Shown one piece after another: positions 8,527 through 16,622 of a DNA stretch of 17,376 nucleotides (its first letter is position 1; each line of letters opens with the position of its first letter). Source of the stretch: Cyclostephanos tholiformis (lineage: Eukaryota > Bacillariophyta > Thalassiosirophyceae > Thalassiosirales > Thalassiosiraceae). The stretch is taken from positions 1-17,376 of the forward strand of contig JALLPB010001078.1 in assembly GCA_036939975.1 (NCBI GenBank). The letters are read 5' to 3'. The position numbers and the translations under genes are program-made. The notes below the pieces were generated by a model. The model did no database searches, was not told where the DNA came from, and worked only from the letters and a program-made list of their open reading frames with translations.

Positions 8527-10251
8527 TCAATTTTGTGTGCTCACCATTTGACCCCAGCGCGAGTGGAACGCAGAGTGATATTCCTTGTGTGCCTCAGTGA
8601 GCTTGTTTTTCAATTTCCATTCATCCTCTTCGAATTGTCTGAGCCTCATCCCTATGGAGCTGGTATCACTAGGACCAGCTAGTTGCTGTTCCTTTCTTAA
8701 TCCGTCCGCACAAAGGGTGAGCTCATCCCTCAACTTTCTCAACTCCATAATTGACTTCCACAGCCCCATTTGGTTATGAAATATTCGCATTTCTTCCGGC
8801 AATTCAGGCATGATGAAGCAAGACCGCCATCCTAGGGCACGCTTCGAACGCAAGACGTCGGCGTAGAGGTGATCGCCAACATACAGAATTTCCTCCCCAG
8901 CTTCGACATCAAGCATGGCCTGAAGATGATTCCAGTTCCCCCCCTGAAAGGTCTTGCCCATTTGTAAAAATTTGGATGCTCCATCCTCCCCCAAAGCTTC
9001 TATCTCGAACAATCCATCGGTATTCCTCAACGATCCATCCTCCGGCATGACCCTGAACAAATTCAGGTAGGGATCGGTGAGATATGCCGGCTTGCAGGAG
9101 CCGACCACTACCAAATCAAACAGCTCCATCCAATCATTCTTCTTCTGCGTCTCCTGATCAACTTTCTTCTCGTGGTACAAGTAATTCATCGCCGTGGACG
9201 TGTACTCCCAGTACGAATTAGTGAGCAAGAATACCTTCACTCCCGCGTCACGGAATCCGCGCAACATGGGAAGGAGTCCATCGTCCAATACCAGATACCT
9301 CTCGGGATCCCTCGCCACCTCGTCTTTGATGACGCCGTCCCGATGGCAAAGGTCGACGCACTCTCGCACCTGTCGATATATCTCCTCGTAGGTCTTGCCG
9401 TCCAAGATGTCGTGCTCGCCGAAATCCTTCAGTTCGATCAACGACGCGAATAGGTGGGCATCGACGTGTTGGAACAGCGTGTCCATGTTAACGAACGACT
9501 TTTCGGTGAAGGATGGCACCTTGTTGAACGTTCGGGAATACAGCTGCTTCCTCATATTGCTGGAAATTTGCTGGAATCCGTGATACGCCACGCGGACGTA
9601 CTTGTGACGATCGATCTTGAGGAAGTTGCCGCGTTTCGTATCGATGATCAACCCACGGACCCAGAAGGTATGATCGTACTCGAAGTCGAGGACTTCCTCT
9701 GGATAGCCCAACGAATGGACGAGCTTGGCCTTGGCTCCGTCGAACGCCAGCTTATCAAATTGAGGCTGCTTATACTGTGCCAACGTGTAATCCATGTCGA
9801 AGCCGATAGCACGAAGGTTGTCGAGGCGGAGCTCACGGTTACAAAAGACGTCGTTGGAGGAGACTGGTCGACGCGAGGGGAGATTGTCGAGAGATTCGAG
9901 TGAGAGGTTCATTTTCTCGAGAAGGGGTCCGTAGCGATGACGGGAGTGTCCTTTCACCGAGCCATCGACGATGGCTTCCGTGGGCGATTTCCCGTTCACT
10001 CCATTTCCATTGATAGCGGCGGGCGATTCGACGCCATTCGCGGTCGTTTCATCGGGAAGATAAGCGAATAATCTCGACGGCGACGTCGGGGTCCGCTTGG
10101 TTGATTGGATTTTATGAGGCATAAACGCAGGATGTAAGTCATTTCTTTTCGCCGTGCTCCATCGGGGAGACAAAGTGCTTGTTGTCAATGACGATGACGC
10201 CGTGGCAAGGTACGCCGCCATCGTGAATGATGAAAACACGGCAGGTGTCAT
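8527..10251 (-). CDS. HAD-superfamily 5'-nucleotidase (NT5C2/NT5DC-like)
   Basis: This is a single uninterrupted frame of 574 residues. The HAD signature is complete: motif I GFDMDYTLAQY (nucleophile Asp152 and Asp154), motif II FLLTNS (342-346), a motif III lysine in SCKPAY (Lys387) and motif IV YVGDHLYADVL (Gly459, Asp460, Asp465). The long insert between motifs I and II, with the segments FDKLAFDGAK and YDHTFWVRGLIIDTKRGNFL, is typical of cytosolic purine 5'-nucleotidases. Known members dephosphorylate purine nucleoside monophosphates such as IMP and GMP; NT5DC relatives often have untested substrates. Residues 1-115 precede the catalytic domain and are Ser/Thr/Ala/Pro-rich with basic residues, so organelle targeting is possible, but I see no clear diatom plastid ASAFAP motif. 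The start at 10251 gives the longest product; Met11 (10221) and Met44 (10122) are alternatives. It is divergent from the transporter gene. Confidence 0.88.
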   Translation of the reverse strand: MTPAVFSSFTMAAYLATASSSLTTSTLSPRWSTAKRNDLHPAFMPHKIQSTKRTPTSPSRLFAYLPDETTANGVESPAAINGNGVNGKSPTEAIVDGSVKGHSRHRYGPLLEKMNLSLESLDNLPSRRPVSSNDVFCNRELRLDNLRAIGFDMDYTLAQYKQPQFDKLAFDGAKAKLVHSLGYPEEVLDFEYDHTFWVRGLIIDTKRGNFLKIDRHKYVRVAYHGFQQISSNMRKQLYSRTFNKVPSFTEKSFVNMDTLFQHVDAHLFASLIELKDFGEHDILDGKTYEEIYRQVRECVDLCHRDGVIKDEVARDPERYLVLDDGLLPMLRGFRDAGVKVFLLTNSYWEYTSTAMNYLYHEKKVDQETQKKNDWMELFDLVVVGSCKPAYLTDPYLNLFRVMPEDGSLRNTDGLFEIEALGEDGASKFLQMGKTFQGGNWNHLQAMLDVEAGEEILYVGDHLYADVLRSKRALGWRSCFIMPELPEEMRIFHNQMGLWKSIMELRKLRDELTLCADGLRKEQQLAGPSDTSSIGMRLRQFEEDEWKLKNKLTEAHKEYHSAFHSRWGQMVSTQN

Positions 10252-10749
10252 GGCTGCGGCGAGGCTTTTCGGTGATCTTTTTTTTTGCTGTTCGTGGGCG
10301 AGAAGATAATTTTAATATCATCAAGGTTGGGAGCATTGGAGATGATATGGACGACACAAGGACACAAGAGTTCAAGTTGTTCCTCGTCCAGCGACGACGT
10401 CGTCGTTCGGTGCTGTGGGGGGAGGAGGATATTATCTACTACCTAGGTAGGTACCATAGGATGTCGTAGCACAGGGTGTACCGTACGGGAAGGTAAAAGG
10501 TGTAAGATAGTTGTATGTACATACGACATAAATCGTATAGATATTATGGTGCAAGATTCAGGGACCCGACTCACAAGATTCTCGGCCTTCTCAAGGGCAA
10601 CGCTCTCGCTCAATCCTTCCTCTCCATGAATTCGTAGGGGGAGATGTTGATAGAGAGATGTGCAGCATGGCGGCGGCCGACGGTGTATCGTGCACTAAAT
10701 GACGTTAGGTGAATGATAGAGCATACCACCATCACCCGAAACAATAACA
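10252..10749. promoter_or_regulatory. Shared divergent promoter region, nucleotidase and transporter
   Basis: These 498 bp separate two genes transcribed away from each other, so they must carry both promoters. They contain two perfect 12-bp palindromes, ctacctaggtag at 10439-10450 and gtatgtacatac at 10513-10524. The second overlaps an inverted repeat, atacga-N6-tcgtat, at 10521-10538. A quick read found no GNATATNC (P1BS) phosphate-starvation site and no clear TATA box. The palindromes could be sites for dimeric regulators; this is inference. Confidence 0.55.
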
Positions 10750-12573
10750 ATGATGAAGCAAATTCTGGGTAACATCGATCGAAATTATGGGTCTACATCC
10801 GAATCACATCCCACAGACCGAAAACTTTCCGCTATCGTGGGAAGTGAGTACTACACTTCCATCTCATCTGATGATTCGGCACTTACTTCTGTGTCGTGGT
10901 CTTTCGCGACATTGGAAGATGAATTGCAAGCTTCAGAAGTACAAACTTTAAATCAAACAGACACCAAAGTCCAAAAGCGAAACTCTACCAACGCAGATAT
11001 TCACCTATCCATGGTATCTAACTTTTCGGCCGCGTACAACACCATTAATATTTCGTTGGCTCTCACTCTGATGCAATATTTTCACCCACCAGAAGATTCG
11101 TCCAGCATTGCGAAGTGCAGCTCCGCCTTGATTGCGGGGATGATACTGGGGCAACTTGGAGGAGGCTTATTGGGAGATTGGCTAGGCCGGCATATGGCCA
11201 TGGCCGTGGTAATGACTGTGCAGGTTGGTGCTGCATTCATGAGTGCATGGAGTGGTCTCATTTTCATGAGCAAGAACATTCACAGCGAGCTTGCATGCTG
11301 GAGATTTCTTCTCGGCGTTGGATGTGGAGGGGTGTATCCGCTAGCTGCAACGATCACAGCTGAAACTTCATCCGAGACTTGCAATAAAGGCAAATCAGTT
11401 GCTCTCATGTTCAGTTTTCAAGGAGTTGGATACCTTGCTGTTGCTCTGATCGCGTATTTTCTGGTGTGCATGTTTGGAGAGGAATCTGACCTCGCATGGA
11501 GATTACTCCTTGGTCTAGGATCCTTACCTGGACTGGTGTTGATCATCACTAGAGTGCAACTCAGAAGACGAGATGCTCGTCTGATTGCAAATAGAATTAA
11601 CCAAAACAATATCGAGGCAATGCCGTCGACAGATACTGAAATTTTGATCGACGCGAGAATGAAGCGATCGTCTCAAGTACGTTTACCTCCCACATCCTTA
11701 CTTGAACAAGTTTTGAACGAACCGAATCTTCTTCACAAAATCATTGGCACTGCAGGCTGCTGGTTATTATTCGATATTCTATTTTACGGCAACACGTTAT
11801 TTCAACCAGTGGTTCTCTCGGCAGCATTTGGTAAATCTGAAACGATCCGTGCAACTATTTGCGACTCCATATTCATATCATTCATGGCTCTGCCTGGATA
11901 CTTTGTGAGTGTAGTCATGGTTGGAAGGCAAAGTCCTAAGAGAATCCAATTGCAAGGCTTTTTGTGCATGGCGGGATTGTTTATGGTTATCGGGCTTAAA
12001 TTTTCTGAATTAAACCGGATCTCACTGCTGGGTCTCTACGGCCTGACGTTCTTTTTCTCGAATTATGGGCCGAATACAACGGTAGGTTCTACGAAATACG
12101 ATTCACCTGGAGTTGATGGTTATTTCTGACTATGCATTCCTTTACTAAATATTACAGACTTTTATGCTGCCGAGCATGACATTTTCGCGTCCATGTCGCT
12201 CCACACTTAACGGTGTCTGTGCTGCGTCAGGAAAACTCGGTGCCTTGCTTGGCTCATGCATTTTCCTACCATTGGCCGCCAAGATCGGCAGTGCTCACGT
12301 GATGATTCTGTGTGCGATTGTATCCATGTCTTCGGCTGTATTGACATTCATTTTCACAGATGATGTTGCCAAATCAGAAACGCACAAGGGTGACGTAACT
12401 AAAGCAAAGCGCGTATCGTCTGAAGCCTACCTTGTTTCGTTGCAAGAAGATTTGTTTCGAAATGTGCCCAAAACAGTAAGCATGCCTACATTTTTAGATC
12501 TACATTAGATGTGCGAATTACTTTACTCAAGTTGAAAGAGATAATGGAGCGCTCGCTAGAAGACGTTTCATGA
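10750..12573 (+). CDS. PHO84/PHT1-like MFS phosphate transporter
   Basis: My model has three exons (10750-12081, 12158-12475, 12532-12573) and 563 residues. It is a membrane protein of the major facilitator superfamily, closest by motif to phosphate:H+ symporters. After a hydrophilic Ser/Thr-rich N-terminus (1-85) come TM1, the GDWLGRHMA loop (142-150), GCGGVYPLAATITAE (191-205), SFQGVGYLAV (222-231), the central cytosolic loop (about 271-328), GCWLLFDILFYG (336-347) and YGPNTTTFMLPSMTF across the first splice. Residues that bind phosphate in the family are present: Tyr196, Gln224, Trp338, Asp342, Tyr346, Asn442. Family acidic residues appear lost: Val195 stands for Asp in GGDYPLSA, and TM1 reads NFSAAYNTI where FTDAYDLF is usual. 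Phosphate is therefore the likeliest substrate, but proton coupling is uncertain. Exon 3 is less certain; without it the frame ends at 12508. Confidence 0.85.
12082..12157 (+). other. Intron 1 of the phosphate transporter gene (76 nt)
   Basis: The intron starts gtaggt and ends attacag, with a tactaaat branch-like sequence just before. Removing it joins codons N-T-T to T-F-M-L-P and restores the family's conserved GPN-x-T-T-F block exactly. The unspliced frame would hit a stop at 12127-12129. Confidence 0.92.
12476..12531 (+). other. Probable intron 2 of the transporter gene (56 nt)
   Basis: A gtaagc donor at 12476 and a tttactcaag acceptor ending at 12531 define a phase-0 intron. Splicing replaces the tail VSMPTFLDLH with LKEIMERSLEDVS and a stop at 12573. 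The new tail is charged and helical, as cytosolic C-termini of this family often are. At 56 nt it is short, so it remains a proposal. Confidence 0.55.
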
Positions 12574-12646
12574 AAATGCTGTGTCGATAGACGTGTTAAT
12601 AGGTTGTAGACTAATGCTATGATAAAGGCCTGCGTTGATGGATAGT
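12574..12646. terminator. 73-bp tail-to-tail intergenic region
   Basis: This spacer separates the transporter stop (+) from the dioxygenase stop (-). Both genes must end transcription here or inside the neighbouring gene, so overlapping 3' UTRs are likely. I see no distinct polyadenylation motif. Confidence 0.45.
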
Positions 12647-15135
12647 TCACCCGTCCACCACTTGATTTTCCGCCATCGCAATCCCCGTGATGGGAGGCGG
12701 AACTGTGCTAACATTATCTTTTTTAGAAAGGGAAACTGATTTCTCTTCCGAGCGTCGCTTTTGCAATCGTTCTCCTCGGGAAAGGGGCTTCTCCACGAAG
12801 TCGCCGAGCTTGTGATAGCGCTTCCTTGAGAAGTTGACAGAGTCTCTGAACTCCTTTCCGCTTGCCACGGATGAGTAGGTAAGATACACCACGGGGCGCA
12901 CGCCCTCGCTGATGTTTCGAAGGCCACGGTGACTACAAGTTGGGGTTTTGTTGTGATATCGTTAATATTCGTTGGAGCGCAATGCAAGAATGACATGTTA
13001 CGTCTTACCCTAATCGGTAGTCGAAAATGACTGGAGTCCCGGCTTTCACACACGGCACGTAGGCGTTCTCCTTAACGAAGTTCTCATGTCCAAGATAGTG
13101 CGACCCAAGGCAGAACTCAGTAGGGCCATTCAAATTGTTGTAATCAACAAGAGGAATAAAAACATTTATGGCATAGCACGGTTTATGCGTCTTTTGGTTT
13201 AGGTGAACCCCGTCCTGGTGATACACCTGGGACTCGGCCCCGGGCAATGAGATGAAGCATCCTTTGTGAACAAGCAATGCATCATCACCAAGAATTTTAT
13301 GAACGATAGGCATCCAAGCCGCCTTCCTCCGATCCGTCAGGAAGGAAAACTCCTCGGTGTCGAACAGTGCTAATTCCATGTCATACCGTCCACGCCCGCG
13401 TTCACGGAAAACGTCGAATCCATCGGCGAGCTCGTGGTAAAGCGAGCGCGCCTTCACGGTGTGCATGACCTTCTCGTAGTGATCGACGCATGCCGCAAAG
13501 CAGCGGGCGATTTGATCCTGGTTAAGCCGATAATGGACGGACGGTACAAACTCGGGAGGGGGTCGGGTGCCAAGCACACGTCTTGCGTCCTTTTGGAGCG
13601 CAGGGTCGCAGCTCTTCGGCGCACCTTCTGTTGACGCGTCCGACTCCTCGGGAGATACGATTTTAGTATCTGCGTGCCAAACGGGTTTGGAGTTATCAAT
13701 AGAGCTGTGAATGGCGGTTGCATCATCGGAGCTAACGCAGCTGCCATTGGAGTTTTGGGGTACTAGCATCGAGTCACCAGTAGAGTCTGTTTGGGCAAAC
13801 TCTGTCGCACCGACAGCAGGAACAGCAGCAGCTGTAACAGCAGCGGCAGAAATCTCATCAACGCTAGTCTCCTCGGCAGTTTCTGGCTCAGCTGAAGCAG
13901 CAACATCAGCGGCAGCTTCAGCAGCACGAACAGCATCGGTTCTACTCGCCGCAGCAATACGAGACAGAGCTGTATCTGATACAGTGATGGGACAAACAGC
14001 CGCGGCTGAAATCTCATCAGCATTATTCGTAGCAATGGCAGAAGAATCGACTTCTGAGTCGTTGTCATCTTTGCACACATCCCTTTCGCTCTCTCCCACT
14101 CCCACCTCCCTCGCGGCGGACGATAACGCACTCCCCTCGCCCTCAACCTCCTTCGTCAGTAGGAGCCTCTTCTCCTGCTTTTTCACCAGTATATCCCTCC
14201 GCCTCTCGATCCACATCTCCTCCTGCCCCACCACCCATAGTCCGTCCCTCAAGAATCGTACCATCCCCGCCTCCAACGCGACCTTCCTCGTTGGCTTGAC
14301 CGGCCTAAGCCTCGCGCCGTGACAGCCGTACCCGTACATAACCCTATCAACCAGCAGGTCCCGCCCGACTAGCTCCTCGGCGTGCGCGATGGCCGACTTG
14401 CGCGATGTGAACCGTCTCAGGTCCGGACTTATCCATACCCTCCCAACGCGAGGCATGGGATGGCACGTATCCTCGTAGGCGGACGTCGTGAGCGCGCTAG
14501 CCTCCATCGTCACCTTCGTGATGGGTTCGACGACGTACCTACCGTCGTCCCACTCCTCGTCGGAGCTATCGAGCTCGTCGTCGCTCAGACCGTTCGCCCA
14601 ACGCTTCTTGCCGGATTGCTTGTTCCGTACCTCGACGATGTCGTCGAGTATATAGGGCAACGTCGCGAGGACGAGGCCACCGCGGTACCAACGAAACAGG
14701 GGCGTATGGGAATGGTAGTTCGTCTTGACCCTCTTCTTCTTCCTCTGCTCGCCGTCGTCGTCGCATTCGGCGAAGTCGTCGGGATCGTCCCCGCCGGGCC
14801 TTTTGTCATTCGCTTCTCGATTGTCCCCGCTTGCGCCGTTCTCGTCCGATACGCGCACCACGCACCTCCACATCCTGCCGCCGTGGTAGGGCAGCGCCAG
14901 CGACTCGCGCTCGCCGATCGCTCTCGCGGCCTCGGCGTAGAACTTGGACCGCTCGGCGTTCTGGGGGATGCGCACTAGCTGATGGGACGACTTCCCGGCG
15001 AGGCCGCGACGGATCTGTGCCAGCGTGGCGTTGACGATGGGCGTGCCATCGTCCGTGTGGGAGATCACCTTGGACTTCGGCGCTGGTTTGGCCGCCGCCG
15101 GCGGTTTCTTCGTCGGCGGCTTCTTCTTACTCATT

Positions 15136-15171
<36 letters not shown>

Positions 15172-15239
15172 TTATTCTTACTGGCGGTGGACGACGATCC
15201 GTTGGCCGCCGATTTCGCGGACGATGACGATCTCGGCAT
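12647..15239 (-). CDS. PhyH-type Fe(II)/2-oxoglutarate dioxygenase with a long N-terminal region
   Basis: Two exons on the - strand (15239-13009 and 12932-12647) give 838 residues. The C-terminal third is a phytanoyl-CoA-dioxygenase-like domain. The iron ligands are His674 and Asp676 in YHQDGVHLNQ and, across the splice, His745 in FDYRLGHRGLRN. Arg756 in EGVRPVVYLTY is placed to bind 2-oxoglutarate. The substrate cannot be read from the sequence. Residues 1-60 are low-complexity: Ser/Ala-rich, an 11-Ala run, then Lys/Pro-rich and possibly a nuclear signal. Residues about 170-370 look like an ordered domain I do not recognise, with RVWISPDLRRFTSRKSAIAH, followed by an Ala/Glu/Ser-rich linker that repeats DEISAAAV. 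About 30 residues from the C-terminus is a Ser/Lys/Arg-rich tail. Another view is that the N-terminal part is a DNA- or chromatin-binding module. The start gives the longest product; no earlier ATG is needed. Confidence 0.82.
12933..13008 (-). other. Intron of the PhyH-like gene (76 nt)
   Basis: On the - strand the donor is gtaagacg at 13008 and the acceptor cttgtag ends at 12933. The splice completes a Gly codon (GG/T) and joins VIFDYRLG to HRGLRNISEGVRP. This brings in the distal iron-ligand His and the co-substrate Arg, which are missing if the frame stops at 13005. Confidence 0.92.
15136..15168. repeat. (GCC)11 triplet repeat encoding poly-Ala
   Basis: There are eleven uninterrupted GCC triplets on the + strand, read as GGC on the - strand. 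They encode an 11-Ala run near residues 25-35 of the PhyH-like protein. Pure triplet runs of this kind are prone to length change. Confidence 0.95.
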
Positions 15240-15720
15240 CGTTAGGATTTGGACCGGGGGAGAGTGGGGGGGGATGCGCTTCAGCAGATAGGTGCGACGA
15301 TGGAGCGTTTACGATTGTAGCCAAGGGAAGAGTCCGTTGTCATTGTGGGGGGGGGGAAGCCACATGCGGCTTTAATGATAATTTTTTGACGGCGCCGCGA
15401 CGCGAAAATGGCTTTCGAGGGAAAGAGGGAAAGGTGCCATCCTCCTCCCTGCTCGAAGAAAGGGGGGGGGGAATTCCTATTTTGCCCCGCTTCCGAGTCA
15501 TGTGTATGAAACGCTTACCGGAATGCTAGAAAATCAATCTATGTGGCGACACGTAGATGTGTACCAAAAAATTATCTGGCCGCCTCCCTCACCCGTGACT
15601 GGCGGGGAAGGCAGCACCAAAAAACAACAAAGAACGACCCTCCAAATCGACGAGCACTTCTTCTCTGACCTCTCTGTTGTTGGACACGCCGGACTTTCCG
15701 CCTCCCGCAACGCATTGACC
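15240..15720. promoter_or_regulatory. Shared divergent promoter region, PhyH-like gene and RPS7
   Basis: These 481 bp between two divergent genes hold three G tracts, all on the + strand: 15256-15260 with 15266-15273, ten G at 15347-15356, and ten G at 15462-15471. A TATA-like or initiator motif is not obvious. The RPS7 start codon at 15721 has the context acc-ATG-a. A frame with ATG inside this region has no protein-like features. Confidence 0.5.
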
Positions 15721-16622
15721 ATGAGCAACCAAAAGATCAAGAAGTCCAACGGCTCCGTAAGTTAACCCCCTGACGTTGATTGAAGGGCCATTCGTCTCGT
15801 CGGTGCGGGGGTGAAGGCCATCGGACGTTTTGAGTCTTCGGCATCATGACCATGTCCCATGTCGTCCAGTCCAAGGACTTGATACGATGACGTCAATCAT
15901 GAGATTACTCTCACTTAATTCGTCTAGAGGTGGCCTCCCCCCTCCCTAGCAACTGCGCATCGTGAAAAATGGAGCGGCATTTCCCTTCGCCCCAACTCCT
16001 CTCCAAAGGAGGTCTTTCCCCTTTAACTGCCCCGTCATCTCACCGTCGCGATAAATCACAAATCATTTATTCGAAACATCCCACGCAGGAGCCGGACGAA
16101 TTCGAGGCCCAGGTAGCACAGGAGCTCCTCAACCTCGAGATGACTTCCACCGATTTGAAAGCGTCCCTGCGCGACCTATACATCTCCGCCGCCAAGGAGG
16201 TCGACTGCGGCTCCGGCCGCAAGGCCATCATCATGTACGTGCCGTACAAGCTCCAGAAGCCCTTCCAGAAGATCCAGGCCAAACTCGTGCGCGAGCTCGA
16301 GAAGAAGTTCTCCGGCCGTCACGTGATCATCGTGGCGCAGCGAAACATCCTGGGTAAGAGCTACGCCCGCTCCCAGAAGACGACGGGCCTGCGTCCCCGC
16401 TCCCGCACGCTCACTGCGGTGCAGGACGCCATCCTGGAGGATATCGTCTACCCCACGGAGATCACCGGCAAGCGCACGCGCTGCAAGGTCGACGGCCGTC
16501 GCGTCGTCAAGGTGTACCTTGACGGGCGGGATCAGGCCAACGTGGAGGGACGCACTGATACATTTGCCGCTGTGTACGGAAAGTTGACCAACAAGCAGGT
16601 CTCTTTCCACTTCTCTACTTAG
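15721..16622 (+). CDS. RPS7: 40S ribosomal protein eS7 (RPS7)
   Basis: Exon 1 (15721-15756) encodes [12 protein letters not shown]. Exon 2 (16089-16622) continues [17 protein letters not shown] to the stop, giving 189 residues; the human protein has 194. The protein belongs to the body of the small cytosolic ribosomal subunit and takes part in its assembly. Hallmarks are [58 protein letters not shown] and [20 protein letters not shown], in the family's usual order. The first exon is placed because its [14 protein letters not shown] matches the family N-terminus; the downstream ATG at 15969 lies in the intron and would give an unrelated leader. Codon use in exon 2 is strongly biased to C-ending codons, as expected for a highly expressed gene. 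Confidence 0.97.
15757..16088 (+). other. Intron 1 of RPS7 (332 nt)
   Basis: The donor is gtaagt at 15757 and the acceptor cacgcag ends at 16088, in phase 0. It is four times longer than the other introns in the window and sits right after the 12th codon, the usual place for a regulatory first intron in ribosomal protein genes. It contains a perfect CRE-type octamer, tgacgtca, at 15888-15895. I looked for a box C/D snoRNA and did not find a convincing pair of boxes. Confidence 0.93.

Noticed and set aside
12568..13053. 161-codon - strand ORF across the PhyH intron
   Set aside because: It reads through the intron in a different frame. The spliced model restores the conserved oxygenase ligands.
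13711..14322. 203-codon + strand ORF, rich in Ala and Ser
   Set aside because: It is antisense to the Ala/Ser-rich linker of the PhyH-like protein; the composition simply mirrors the repeats.
14382..14978. 198-codon + strand ORF
   Set aside because: It is antisense to the N-terminal part of the PhyH-like gene. It is open because of GC-rich codon use there and has no protein-like motifs of its own.
15969..16088. In-frame ATG and 40 extra codons upstream of RPS7 exon 2
   Set aside because: These codons lie in the intron and do not resemble the eS7 N-terminus, whereas exon 1 at 15721 does.
15757..16088. Possible box C/D snoRNA in the RPS7 intron
   Set aside because: A gatgacg sequence resembles box C only loosely, and no paired box D with a closing stem was found.
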